Below, one piece after another: positions 44,701-52,276 of a stretch of DNA of 64,000 nt. Position 1 is the stretch's first letter. Every line of letters begins with the position of its first letter. Source of the stretch: an uncultured Geobacteraceae bacterium (GTDB lineage: Bacteria > Desulfobacterota > Desulfuromonadia > Geobacterales > Pseudopelobacteraceae). A program made the translations under genes and the position numbers. The DNA is taken from NCBI GenBank assembly GCA_903939115.1, contig CAJAFV010000046.1, positions 101,663 through 165,662 of the forward strand, read 5' to 3'. The notes under the pieces were generated by a model. The model saw nothing but the letters and a program-made list of their open reading frames with translations, was not told the origin of the DNA and ran no database searches.

Positions 44701-47059
44701 TGATGTGTCGCTAGCGGAACAGTACCGTAACCTTGGCCGTATTTATGACCTGCGCCTCAACCAGTATGCCGTTGCCGGTCAGTTTTATGCCAAGGCGGGT
44801 GAAATCTACGCCAGGAGCTCACACGGGATTCTGGAAGCTGAAACGCTGCTGGAACGGGGACGCTGTCAACGACTGCTCGGCAATTTTCCGGCTGCCGACA
44901 AACTTTACAGCCATGCCTTGGCAAAAATCGAAGCAAAGGATCTGCGCACGAAAATGCGGATTGTGCTGGAACAGGCCAACAACGCCTGGTTCCAGGGACG
45001 GTACCAGGAAGCGTTTGATCTGCGTGAACAGGTAGAAAAGAGTGCTGTGGCAGAACAATGGCCACTGGAGCAGGTTATGGCCAGGAACACCGGCGGCCTC
45101 ATCTGGTGGACGCTCGGCGATAATAAACGGGCCGGACTGGAGCTGCGGGGAGCGTTGGAACGTGCTGAAAAACTGACGGTACGGCGTGATGAAGTGGCGA
45201 CGACGCTCAATAATATCGGCCTGGTGCAGCGTGAGTCGGGAGAATATACAAAGGCGCTGGAAACATTGGGAAAGGCGCTCGTCATTGACCGGAAACTCGG
45301 GTCCCGCTGGGCGATGGCCTATGATCTGCGCAACCTCGGTCAGACCCGCCTGAAAATGGGGGATGCTGCAGCCGCTCTGCAACAGTTCACCGAGGCTGCC
45401 GGTATGGCTGCCGACATTGGTGATAAAGTCAATTTGGCCAAAATCCATCTTGCTCGCGCTGATGCCGAAAGCGTATTAAAGCAGTCAGCCGCTGCTGAAG
45501 CAAGTTATCGCACAGCTCTCGAGGTTGCCGATGCGCTGCTGCTCCGTGAAGTTCGCTGGCGGGCGTTGTTAGGTCTGGCACGGCTGCAGAAAAACGCTGG
45601 AAATCAGGCTGAAGCGGTGGTCTCATATCAACAGGCGCTGGAAACGGTGGAAGGGTTGCGCGCCGAGATCAGGCTGGACCAGCTGAAAGACGGTTTCCTT
45701 GCCGACAAGATGGATGTCTATTCCGGCCTTGTCAGTCTGCTGGTCGATCTGGGGCGGAGTGACGAGGCTTTTGCTGTGGCGGAGCGCTCACGCTCCCGGA
45801 ACCTGATTGATATTCTTGGTCGCCAGCGGCTCTCCTTGAAAGGGTCGGTGGATCAAGAGCTGTATGACCGGCAGATTCGGTTGAAAGAACAGATGGAGGA
45901 ACAGGAAAACCTGTCGCTGCAGGCGGCAAACCCGAAAGAGCGGGCCCGATACAATCAGGCGCTGGAAAAACTGCGCGGTGATTATCAGGACCTGCTGATC
46001 GACATCGAGCGGAAGCGTCCGGAGCTGCTTGCCCTGGTGCAGGTGAATCCGACCACACTCGACGATGTCCGCACACTTCTTGAGCCTGGCGTTGTACTTC
46101 TTTCGTACTATCAATTGCCGGAACGGCTGCTTCTCTGGAAGATCGATCGCGGCCGGGCAACGTTGTTCATCCGGAATATTACGGCAGAGGGGCTTGCTGC
46201 AAAAATATCTTCCTACCGCCGGATGCTGCAGAATCTGGAACCGCTGGAAAAACAGTCGCGCGAACTGTATGATCTGCTTGTGGCTGAACCGCTGGCGGGA
46301 AACAGTTCTCTTCGCTCAATCGGCATTATTCCGCACGGCAGCCTTCACTATCTTGCGTTTGCGACGTTGAATGACGGTCGTGATTACCTGATTGATCGAC
46401 AGAAATTGTTCTACCTCCCGGCGGCATCGGTGCTGAAATATACACTGGCGCGGCGAAATCCGGAGAAAAAATCGCATATACTGGCTATAGGCAACCCGGA
46501 TCTCGGTAATACAGCGCTTGATCTTCCCTTTGCCGAGCGGGAAGCGGGAACGTTGCGCTGGAACTACCCTGATGTGACAACTCTGACCCGGGAGCGTGCT
46601 ACTGAGAGCTGGCTTCGTGAACATATCAGCGAATTCGGCATTATACACATTGCGTCACATGGTGAGTTTGATCCGGTCAATCCGCTTTTTTCCGCTATCA
46701 GGCTGACTAAAGACAGTAAAGCCGACGGCAGGCTCCAGGCGGAGGAGATATTTGGTCTCGATATCCGTGCTGATCTGGTCGTACTGAGCGCCTGTCAGAC
46801 CGGGTTGGGAGATATTCGCAGCGGTGATGATGTGGTCGGCATGAACCGGGCCTTTATTTTTGCAGGTACCCATTCGCTGATGTCGAGTCTCTGGCGGGTC
46901 AGCGACGTTTCGACAGCGATCATGATGAAGCAGTTCTATCGTAATTATATGACCTACGAAAAAGCCGAGAGTTTGAGCCGTGCCATGCAGCATGTAAAAA
47001 ACCGCTATCCGCATCCCGGTTACTGGGGGGCGTTTGTACTGACCGGGGATTATCAGTAG
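38762..47059 (+). CDS. Giant exported beta-propeller/TPR protein with a C-terminal CHAT protease domain
   Basis: A 2765-aa protein starting at the ATG at 38762, which follows AGGAGG by 4 nt. The N-terminus is a signal peptide (AAVIHISLLMLTCSSPATA). Residues about 40-330 hold TolB/PD40-like blades (SPDGERWLFVSRKSDPNGDIWVW; FSSDGSALVYQRQ). A long helical region follows, with many tetratricopeptide repeats, clearest at about 1835-2300 (EYTKALETLGKALVIDRKLG, NYSAARTFFEESAGLRQTL). The C-terminal 350 residues are a CHAT domain (caspase/separase-like) with His2633 in IIHIASHGEFD and Cys2678 in VVLSACQTGLG. It is probably a periplasmic or surface protease or scaffold; its target is unknown. Start and catalytic dyad are intact. 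Confidence 0.9.
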   Translation: MKLYAAVIHISLLMLTCSSPATALPLGDELLAPAVPRPAPRTRPELSPQPAIFSSRQVLYTARAANGSRMVTVERGDKGDELWLYSFAAVPELPRLLHSSPVRLAAPALNADGTSVAFVDAESDVKGDIWLIIIGTSAVTPQRLTGRDSADDAPVFSSDGSALVYQRQLPGSGQRELMRLNLKDNRVEPLPVGIDAAFAAPSPDGERWLFVSRKSDPNGDIWVWNERGGTVTQLTSGAERDLYPYWESADTLLFTRQPAVVGNAATGQEAGQIYRLHLKRTGDDGFPFAAPLTSAALMAVAPIPAGDHFYFVAGLAGGGQVMSLPASGEIPDRPTVAEQWAMARILLERQPPDPAHARLAAARVLAGEGVPTQEGALAGLALAGLMEQAGEAARAGDQYASVARRYVQFSREAALAGIARIRVQTAERCSDAVLLQRRQEIIRNAGVEMKSAAEGKGADATARYLIDFARLLADFGGGAADQLTAIGLVEQVAGLKDASRPLKAEAALRRALLLAKLEKGAGTLAALIDVATKYGDQEEWAEAAITAVLDQVSPRDHDDQAALSALAEQYRTQLPRVAMGAWNRQGDVAYRANEWAKAKDAYRTVLEKFPVIATPTAAARFALAEVLYREERYAEAKALYETEMNQQPEDTPLYQLARAAYIRKTVAAGENLYRLGELASARSTFLDLIRYDGRSVEAHRGYIKSVAAMGQAVELLDRYRTLLSSYPDDPVLLYATGLTLTYLPGKERLDEADRFIARSAERMPSSEYPPQTRGYLAEIAETVYGERGGLERALAFYRRAWLLNRPLEQPENRANLDLNIGNIAYLLGSKAIAWKFYSQRLEAKMPFDNAETELIFQQRYAATAFQMREKEAPITGYVRALQLVEARLNPSRPLDLFGRLSRRVVERLFSAADRSSSAESALAEQQSITAELEHQGASPPDAPPSAGWNSFEKTIRSLLQRERALLSSAPSWNKDAAKSAVELNGMLAAVEKELDAVPRLVETAAEIHDRLGLAYLEADRYGVAREQFDAAFKLNQGLGHTGNLASNRRSASIAAYREAHVASGEEQQRLLRASRDGFIEQLQLIKSHPPASKAPTRRSGGLMEISANLALEKGGSTDAAFGFSAGQEQRLAEIYLARIQSELGNPSAAADLLRNQLKQYPTDPGKVALRDLYGVTLLSHRTAHIDFALGDASKAAEGFHRSTLLSLQAGNPISAMLNLVNWGELLLAEEKPGGSAGFLAAEVRVARLTDSSRASLPPLVYARFLNDTGVLIARLAPKNSDDGSRQALLFKALERWDRMLFIPTDSNDKELLHQQLRLRIAAQLNRGAVLEALGLNDGAEAARTAAVNVAHTAAAGSLEWRALAAVSRYDQALGLLEHLPLTEYDLQQGEVMTRFAPQLEELAAGNPEKAFALLEKLSELERVQLLGRGALGLDAPATISQFRAAAPRLAELDRLHKAAATAAAADKEYLQLRIQQEQAAVDDLFGAKLERLPSYYAQGGAGLLRLVAASVDLSSLSRSEDASQPHSEVFSAAQQRFSTVQSAFYKECATGKGGALCRLVAPQPVELIDVQETMPGKTLLRFTPLDSSRWLLFTIGGKAGMSVEIVDSTKLNDRLAATPQVLAAYEDPNRFAAAPVISWGLSATHLVQSFSLRKPFRRQVLDRSGWWQNVAPFMLLDAPRMSERLTDTHTLVLPGRGGLLPEVPSRSGGSGYSVPSWEDETALRHPFSELRSAENLSLVVAPHAGLRQAYSLGHLAELHGVPSLLVSTGTTAEAAAGDAKAFISAYATQSLGDARTQLKGGWLLLGDWGPDVVEAAKLGKSRFIEYGKAGILAHNTGSYSKALSLFENALAIVAENPALAKQRTPLHRYARESAFAAGFTDRAIIHADALVKGLAKEKPYSAEHADALLRLGLLQGNAERFSDAAVSLKEGVEIFADLGMVKEQAAALADFGVVMENSVNYSAARTFFEESAGLRQTLKDDVSLAEQYRNLGRIYDLRLNQYAVAGQFYAKAGEIYARSSHGILEAETLLERGRCQRLLGNFPAADKLYSHALAKIEAKDLRTKMRIVLEQANNAWFQGRYQEAFDLREQVEKSAVAEQWPLEQVMARNTGGLIWWTLGDNKRAGLELRGALERAEKLTVRRDEVATTLNNIGLVQRESGEYTKALETLGKALVIDRKLGSRWAMAYDLRNLGQTRLKMGDAAAALQQFTEAAGMAADIGDKVNLAKIHLARADAESVLKQSAAAEASYRTALEVADALLLREVRWRALLGLARLQKNAGNQAEAVVSYQQALETVEGLRAEIRLDQLKDGFLADKMDVYSGLVSLLVDLGRSDEAFAVAERSRSRNLIDILGRQRLSLKGSVDQELYDRQIRLKEQMEEQENLSLQAANPKERARYNQALEKLRGDYQDLLIDIERKRPELLALVQVNPTTLDDVRTLLEPGVVLLSYYQLPERLLLWKIDRGRATLFIRNITAEGLAAKISSYRRMLQNLEPLEKQSRELYDLLVAEPLAGNSSLRSIGIIPHGSLHYLAFATLNDGRDYLIDRQKLFYLPAASVLKYTLARRNPEKKSHILAIGNPDLGNTALDLPFAEREAGTLRWNYPDVTTLTRERATESWLREHISEFGIIHIASHGEFDPVNPLFSAIRLTKDSKADGRLQAEEIFGLDIRADLVVLSACQTGLGDIRSGDDVVGMNRAFIFAGTHSLMSSLWRVSDVSTAIMMKQFYRNYMTYEKAESLSRAMQHVKNRYPHPGYWGAFVLTGDYQ

Positions 47060-47146
47060 GTTAAAGCCAAAAAACACTGTATTTAAGTTTTTATTTGATG
47101 TTATATTAGTGATTAAATAAAGCATTTTTTAGCCGTGGAGGAATTT

Positions 47147-47392
47147 ATGAACGCGATGTATGCCACAATGACTACCAGCGTTACCGAGCTTAAGAGAAAT
47201 TATGCCGGTATTCTCAAACAAGCAGATGATTGCCCGGTGGCCGTGCTTAATCACAATCGACCGGAAGCGTACCTGTTGCCGGCTGCGTACTACGAACGTA
47301 TGGTAAACCATATGGAGGATCTTGAGGATGCAAAAACAGTACGGGAGCGAGCAAATGGCCCTTTCGTTGCGGTGAACCTTGATGAGCTATAA
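47147..47392 (+). CDS. Type II antitoxin, Phd/YefM-like
   Basis: The 81-aa protein begins MNAMYATMTTSVTELKRNY, followed by GILKQADDCPVAVLNHNRPEAYLLPAAYYERMV, the typical Phd/YefM N-terminal DNA-binding fold that recognises its own promoter. The C-terminal 30 residues (DLEDAKTVRERANGPFVAVNLDEL) would bind and neutralise the toxin. GGAGG lies directly before the ATG at 47147, which rules out the earlier GTG in the same frame. It overlaps the toxin gene by 11 nt, as such pairs often do. Such modules usually repress their own transcription. Confidence 0.88.
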   Translation: MNAMYATMTTSVTELKRNYAGILKQADDCPVAVLNHNRPEAYLLPAAYYERMVNHMEDLEDAKTVRERANGPFVAVNLDEL

Positions 47393-47669
47393 GCTTCGTT
47401 TCCACGAACTTGCATTAGAGGAGTGGAATAAGCTTGATGAGAGTGTTCGTAAACCCTTGAAGAAAAAGCTCTCTGAACGTCTCGATAATCCTCGGATACC
47501 ATCAGCGGCACTATCCGGTATGAAAGATTGCTTCAAGATTAAGTTGAAGAGTGCAGGATATAGAATCGTTTACCGGGTGGATGATGACATTATTTATGTA
47601 ACGGTGATCGCTGTCGGCAAGCGAGACAAAAGCCGCGTTTATGATGTCGCACACGAACGGATTTCCTGA
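47382..47669 (+). CDS. Type II toxin, RelE/ParE family
   Basis: The 95-aa product MSYKLRFHELALEEWNKLD, with LKKKLSERLDNP, ALSGMKDCFKIKLKSAGYRIVYRVDDDIIYVTVIAVGKRDKSRVY, has the full RelE layout of alternating helices and strands. Arg, Tyr and Lys residues in the last strands (GYRIVYRV, GKRDKSRVY) suggest an mRNA-cutting RelE-type toxin rather than a gyrase poison. I chose the ATG at 47382; a TTG one codon upstream is also possible. The pair lies between the CHAT gene and the SH3/M48 genes and may stabilise the repeat-rich region. Confidence 0.9.
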   Translation: MSYKLRFHELALEEWNKLDESVRKPLKKKLSERLDNPRIPSAALSGMKDCFKIKLKSAGYRIVYRVDDDIIYVTVIAVGKRDKSRVYDVAHERIS

Positions 47670-47705
47670 AATAGAACGAATTACGCACAAATAGGAGGTT
47701 CAGAA

Positions 47706-48236
47706 ATGAGAATTACCCGTAGTATAGTCGCAGGTCTGGCTCTGTTGCTGGTCGCAACAACAGCAATGGCAGAAGAGAAACGCTGGGTGTCCAGCGAGGG
47801 GACAACATTGAAATCCGAGGCGTCAGCGACGTCGGAGAATGTTGCCGATGTGGTCGTCGGCACTGAAGTCGCAGTTGTCGACTCCGGTGGTCGCTGGTTG
47901 AAAGTAAGGACTGCTGCAGGGAAAGAGGGGTGGGTGTATGCAGGTCGCGTTTCTGACACACCTCCGGTTGGAGAAGTATCCGGAAGTGATGGCGGTCTCT
48001 TCGGCGGTAGTATGCAAAAGAGCCAGATCAATACTGCCAAGGCCGACAGCGCCCGCAGTATCCGTGGCCTTTCACCCGAGACGACCCAGTACGCAAAAAA
48101 TCGTGGTACTCCGGATGTGGTTAAAAAATCTCTTGATGTTGTACTGCTGCGAAAAGTATCCGCCAAGGAGTTGAAGGCATTTTTGCAAGAGGGAAAAATA
48201 GGTGAGTATGCCCAGGTTCAAGGGGGTAAAAAATGA
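47706..48236 (+). CDS. Exported SH3-domain protein
   Basis: The protein has 176 aa. A signal peptide (RSIVAGLALLLVATTAMA) is followed by a bacterial SH3 domain at about residues 25-85 (GTTLKSEASATSENVADVVVGTEVAVVDSGGRWLKVRTAAGKEGWVYAGRV). The C-terminal half is unassigned and may be helical (SARSIRGLSPETTQYAKNRG, VLLRKVSAKELKAFLQEGKIGEY). Such domains often bind peptidoglycan peptides. AGGAGG lies 8 nt before the ATG, and the stop overlaps the M48 protease start as ATGA, so the two products are likely made together and may form a periplasmic pair. Confidence 0.85.
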   Translation: MRITRSIVAGLALLLVATTAMAEEKRWVSSEGTTLKSEASATSENVADVVVGTEVAVVDSGGRWLKVRTAAGKEGWVYAGRVSDTPPVGEVSGSDGGLFGGSMQKSQINTAKADSARSIRGLSPETTQYAKNRGTPDVVKKSLDVVLLRKVSAKELKAFLQEGKIGEYAQVQGGKK

Positions 48237-49105
48237 AATATCTCCTGATCCTGTTATTGATAGCCCTGACTATGTCTGCACATCCTGTCTCAGCAGGTTT
48301 TTTGGACAAAATTCAGAACCTTTCGGACCCTGATTCAAAAGAGGGCAAACTTTTTTCTGGCGCAACCAAAATTTTATCAAGCTCTCAGGAGATAGACTAT
48401 AAAACCGAGCGCACTATTGGTGAAAGCCTGGCTCTCGAAGGGATTCAGCGATTTGGCCTTCCGGTAAAAAACGAATCGCTGCAGCAGTATGTAAATCAGG
48501 TCGGCAATGCGCTCGCTGTAAACAGCAAGCGGCCAACTATTCCCTATCAGTTTGCAATACTGGACAGCTCTGTACAAAACGCCTTTGCTGTTCCGGGAGG
48601 AGTCATATTCATCAGTCGTGCTCTGGTATCAATCTTGAACGATGAGGCCGAACTGGCAGCTGTTCTGGCGCACGAAGTCGGGCATGTGTCCGCAAAACAT
48701 GCCCTGAAGAGTACTCAGCGCGCACAATTCTTTGAGGGGGTCGGAACGGTAACTGCAGCAAGCGTTCGTGGTGACAAAGGGAAAAAATTCGCATCTGCCA
48801 TTGGCGACATGCAAGCTGTTTTGTTTGACAAGGGATTAGATAAAGAGATGGAATTCGAAGCTGATCTTGCAGCTATGGAGACAACCTATCGTACCGGATA
48901 TGATCCTTCGGCGATAATCAGGGTGTTGGAAAAACTGCAGAAACTGGAGGCGTCCAGCAAGGATATGAAGGGGTCGTGGTTCTCTACCCATCCACCTCTT
49001 TCCGAGCGTATCGCCCGACTTCGCTCACAGCTGCGAAAATATCCTGATTATGCGGCGCTGGCGATTGTACGCGAGAGATTTGTTACTAATGCGAAACTGA
49101 AGTAA
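48233..49105 (+). CDS. M48-family periplasmic metalloprotease
   Basis: The 290-aa product has a signal peptide (LLILLLIALTMSAHPVSA). The catalytic motif is HEVGH in LAAVLAHEVGHVSAKHALK near residues 147-165, and the third zinc ligand is probably the Glu in EMEFEADLAAM near 204-212. VPGGVIFISRALV and FSTHPPLSERIARL are also typical of BepA/LoiP-type M48 proteases, which act on misfolded outer-membrane proteins. There is no TPR domain, so it is closer to LoiP than to BepA. A terminator-like hairpin follows the stop. Confidence 0.92.
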   Translation: MKYLLILLLIALTMSAHPVSAGFLDKIQNLSDPDSKEGKLFSGATKILSSSQEIDYKTERTIGESLALEGIQRFGLPVKNESLQQYVNQVGNALAVNSKRPTIPYQFAILDSSVQNAFAVPGGVIFISRALVSILNDEAELAAVLAHEVGHVSAKHALKSTQRAQFFEGVGTVTAASVRGDKGKKFASAIGDMQAVLFDKGLDKEMEFEADLAAMETTYRTGYDPSAIIRVLEKLQKLEASSKDMKGSWFSTHPPLSERIARLRSQLRKYPDYAALAIVRERFVTNAKLK

Positions 49106-49110
49106 TCGAT

Positions 49111-49148
49111 AAGTGCGCCCCTTGCCCTTCCGGGTGAGGGGCACTTTT
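49111..49148 (+). terminator. Rho-independent terminator after the M48 protease gene
   Basis: AAGTGC and CCC pair with GGG and GCACTT around an inner CCC-TTCC-GGG hairpin, followed by a short T run. It begins 6 nt after the stop codon and closes the SH3-M48 unit. Confidence 0.7.
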
Positions 49149-49175
49149 ATGGATATAATCAGCCTCTCCTGTAAA

Positions 49176-49313
49176 TCATGATTTTAGCTCGTATTGAATT
49201 TTCATGAAATTGCAGAATTCTATTGCGTCAAGGAGTTTTGAAAACTTCTGCTTGTTGCCATCTGGCAAATCCACTTGGAACTGCCAGTTGTCTGCGTAGT
49301 GAATGGTTGCCAT
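49176..49313 (-). CDS. Small conserved-looking protein of unknown function (45 aa)
   Basis: A 46-codon frame with ATG at 49313 and an excellent ribosome-binding site, GAGGAGGTGT, 4 nt upstream. The product begins MATIHYADNWQFQVDLPDG and continues with KQKFSKLLDAIEFCNFMKI before QYELKS. It looks like a folded mini-protein: two short strands (WQFQVDLPDG) and one amphipathic helix. I do not recognise a family. It lies alone between the convergent M48 gene and the divergent acnB gene. The strong initiation site and sensible composition argue that it is translated; the short length keeps confidence moderate. Confidence 0.6.
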   Translation of the reverse strand: MATIHYADNWQFQVDLPDGNKQKFSKLLDAIEFCNFMKIQYELKS

Positions 49314-49628
49314 TGTACACCTCCTCTCTTTTTCCGCTTCCCGGTCAATTCTATCTTTATATTAAGTATTAAGCAAAAACGATGCCAATTTTTAACTATC
49401 TAATTTTATTTTATTTATTTCATGACATCGACTGTGTGTAAAATATGTCGACAAGGAAGACTGAGCCGGGATCGCCTTTTAGATGGTAAAATGACGAACT
49501 CTCTGCAACTAAATTATGATTATGATTTGACAAGCCATTTCTGAAAAGTGTATACAGTATGCGATTTATTCAAGAGAATTAGCGGTTTTAACAGTTGTAC
49601 AAATATCCCACAAAAGGAGGAACAGTAG
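49314..49628. other. AT-rich intergenic region upstream of acnB
   Basis: About 315 bp without a gene. It holds the ribosome-binding site of the minus-strand small ORF at its left edge, an AT-rich middle (49360-49450), the likely acnB promoter at 49527-49556 and the acnB ribosome-binding site near 49614. GTCGAC at 49447 is the only short palindrome I noticed. I see no riboswitch fold. Confidence 0.6.
49527..49556 (+). promoter_or_regulatory. Predicted sigma-70 promoter of acnB
   Basis: A perfect TTGACA at 49527-49532 and TATACA at 49551-49556 are separated by 18 bp. Transcription from about 49563 would give a leader of roughly 65 nt before the acnB ATG. Confidence 0.55.
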
Positions 49629-52169
49629 ATGATTGAAGCGTATCTTGCACATGAAAAGGAGAGGGCGGCCCAAGGTATACCCGCACTCCCGCTTACGCCT
49701 GAACAGACTGCCGATCTATGTAAATTGCTGGTAAAACCGCCAAAAGGAAAAGAGCAGTTTCTCCTTGGTCTGATCAAGGACCGTGTCTCCCCCGGTGTTG
49801 ATCCCTCTGCCAAAGTGAAAGCCGAATTTCTGGCCGGTGTCGTTTCCGGTAAAATCAAATCTCCACTTGTTACTCCGGTTGATGCAATCCGTATGCTCGG
49901 CACCATGATCGGCGGATACAACGTGGCTCCACTGGTTGCCACACTCAAGGATAAAAATCTGGCAGACGAAGCGGCCTGTGCGCTGTCCAGTATCACTCTT
50001 GTCTATGATGCCTTTGATGAAGTTGCCAAGCTTGCAACTACCGGAAAAAACGCAGCTGCTGCGAAGGTATTAAAGTCCTGGGCAGACGCCGACTGGTTCA
50101 CCCATCGCAAAGGGGTTCCTGATACGATCAAAGTCAAGGTGTACAAAGTTGAAGGCGAAATAAACACCGACGACTTCTCACCTGCTGGCGACGCCTGGAG
50201 CCGCCCCGACATCCCGCTGCATTATCTGGCCATGGGAAAAACCCGTTTCAAAGACGGACTTGCCACTATCGCAAAATTCCGCAAAGAGGGCTATCAGGTT
50301 GCGTTTGTTGGCGATGTTGTCGGCACCGGATCATCCCGTAAATCAGCGTGCAACAGCGTATTATGGGCAATCGGTGATGATATTCCCTGTGTTCCGAACA
50401 AGAAGACAGCAGGTGTAATCATCGGCGGCGTCATCGCTCCGATCTTCTTCAACACCGCTCAGGACTCCGGCGCGCTACCGCTCAAAGCTGACGTATCAGG
50501 CATGAATACCGGCGACGTTATCGTGATTGATACCAAAAAAGGCGTCATTACTGACGAGAAGGGGAAGAAGGTTCTTTCTACGCTTGCTATCTCCCCTAAT
50601 ACCGTCCCGGACGAGTTCCGCGCCGGTGGCCGTATTCCTCTGATCATCGGCCGTGCCGTCACCGATAAAGCCCGCACGGCACTTGGTCTTAAACCGACTA
50701 CCGTGTTCACTCTGCCGGTCAATCCGAAGCCGAAAGCAAAGCAGGGCTACTCTCTGGCTCAGAAAATGGTCGGTCAGGCGTGCGGCGTTACCGGTATTCT
50801 GCCCGGAACTGCGTGTGAACCAAAGATGACAACGGTTGGATCACAGGATACTACCGGTCCGATGACCGCCGATGAATTAAAAGAGTTGGCATGCCTTAAA
50901 TTCCAGGCGCCGATGTATATGCAGTCGTTTTGCCACACCGCTGCGTATCCAAAACCTGCTGATGTTAAAATGCACAAAAACCTGCCCGGTTTCACCGCTG
51001 AGCGTGGCGGTGTCGCGCTTCGTCCCGGCGACGGAGTTATTCACTCCTGGCTGAACCGCCTGCTTTTGCCTGACACGGTCGGTACCGGTGGTGACTCTCA
51101 CACCCGCTTCCCGATCGGCATCTCCTTCCCGGCCGGTTCCGGTCTGGTCGCGTTTGCCGGTGCCATGGGTTTCATGCCGCTGGATATGCCGGAATCTGTT
51201 CTGGTGCGCTTTAAAGGAACGCTTAATGCCGGTATCACCCTGCGCGACGCAGTCAATGCCATCCCTTACTGGGCTATCAAACAGGGGCACTTGACCGTGC
51301 CGAAGAAGAACAAGGTCAATATCTTCAATGGCCGTATCCTCGAAATGGAAGGTCTCCCGGACCTGACTGTCGAGCAGGCGTTTGAACTTACCGATGCCGC
51401 TGCCGAGCGTTCGGCCGCTGCCGGATGTATCCAGCTGTCCGAGGCATCTGTTGCCAAGTATCTCAAGTCCAATGTGGCTCTGATGAAAAAGATGATTGCC
51501 GATGGCTATTCAGATGCCAATACCCTGAAAAATCGTATCAAAGACGTTACTGCATGGCTGAAAAATCCGACTCTCCTCAAAGCTGATAAAGGCGCTCAGT
51601 ATGCTGCTGTAATAGAAATCGACCTGAAGGAGATCACCGAACCGATTCTGGCTTGCCCTAACGATCCGGATGATGTCAAACTTCTCTCAGATGTAGCCGG
51701 CACGGAAATTCAGGACGTATTCCTCGGATCCTGCATGACCAATATCGGTCACTTCCGCGCTGCTGCAGAGATCTGGCGCGGCCAGGCTTTCAATCCGGCT
51801 GTTCGCACCTGGATCTGCCCGCCGACCCGTATGGATCAGCAGCAGCTCAAAGACGAAGCGTACTTCTCAGTCTACAGCGCTTTCGGGGCACGCATCGAAA
51901 TTGCCGGCTGCTCGCTCTGTATGGGTAATCAGGCACGCGTACCTGACGGGGTCAATATGTATTCCACTTCGACCCGTAACTTCGATGACCGTATCGGCAA
52001 CGGTGCCAAGGTGTATCTTGGTTCAGCCGAGCTGGGAGCGGTCACTGCGCTGTTGGGAAGACTGCCGAAACCGGCTGAGTTCTTTAAAATCTACAAAGAG
52101 AAGATTGAGCCAAACAAAGATAAAATTTACAAGTATCTGCAGTTTGATGAGATGCCGGAGTATAAATAG
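49629..52169 (+). CDS. acnB: Aconitate hydratase B
   Basis: The protein has 846 aa, close to E. coli AcnB (865 aa). The HEAT-like N-terminal domain (residues 1-155) that marks the B type is present, and the swivel domain precedes the catalytic domains in the AcnB order. Three cysteines for the [4Fe-4S] cluster appear in FLGSCMTNIGH and AGCSLCMGNQARVP. VGTGSSRKSACNSVLW and TVGTGGDSHTRFPIG are substrate-site segments. It interconverts citrate and isocitrate in the TCA cycle. AGGAGG lies about 8 nt before the ATG, and a strong terminator follows. The gene stands alone. Confidence 0.97.
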   Translation: MIEAYLAHEKERAAQGIPALPLTPEQTADLCKLLVKPPKGKEQFLLGLIKDRVSPGVDPSAKVKAEFLAGVVSGKIKSPLVTPVDAIRMLGTMIGGYNVAPLVATLKDKNLADEAACALSSITLVYDAFDEVAKLATTGKNAAAAKVLKSWADADWFTHRKGVPDTIKVKVYKVEGEINTDDFSPAGDAWSRPDIPLHYLAMGKTRFKDGLATIAKFRKEGYQVAFVGDVVGTGSSRKSACNSVLWAIGDDIPCVPNKKTAGVIIGGVIAPIFFNTAQDSGALPLKADVSGMNTGDVIVIDTKKGVITDEKGKKVLSTLAISPNTVPDEFRAGGRIPLIIGRAVTDKARTALGLKPTTVFTLPVNPKPKAKQGYSLAQKMVGQACGVTGILPGTACEPKMTTVGSQDTTGPMTADELKELACLKFQAPMYMQSFCHTAAYPKPADVKMHKNLPGFTAERGGVALRPGDGVIHSWLNRLLLPDTVGTGGDSHTRFPIGISFPAGSGLVAFAGAMGFMPLDMPESVLVRFKGTLNAGITLRDAVNAIPYWAIKQGHLTVPKKNKVNIFNGRILEMEGLPDLTVEQAFELTDAAAERSAAAGCIQLSEASVAKYLKSNVALMKKMIADGYSDANTLKNRIKDVTAWLKNPTLLKADKGAQYAAVIEIDLKEITEPILACPNDPDDVKLLSDVAGTEIQDVFLGSCMTNIGHFRAAAEIWRGQAFNPAVRTWICPPTRMDQQQLKDEAYFSVYSAFGARIEIAGCSLCMGNQARVPDGVNMYSTSTRNFDDRIGNGAKVYLGSAELGAVTALLGRLPKPAEFFKIYKEKIEPNKDKIYKYLQFDEMPEYK

Positions 52170-52189
52170 CCTTTGTACTTTCTGAATTA

Positions 52190-52228
52190 ACATGGCCCAT
52201 CGGAATTTTCCGGTGGGCCATGTTTTTT
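52190..52228 (+). terminator. Rho-independent terminator of acnB
   Basis: A 14-bp stem, ACATGGCCCATCGG paired with CCGGTGGGCCATGT with one wobble, surrounds an AT-rich loop and is followed by six T residues. It lies 20 nt after the acnB stop and 49 bp before the end of the convergent HDOD gene. Confidence 0.92.
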
Positions 52229-52276
52229 GGGTTTTTCGAGAGGAGGAAGAAATCCCTTGTCGCGAGTGTCGAACAG

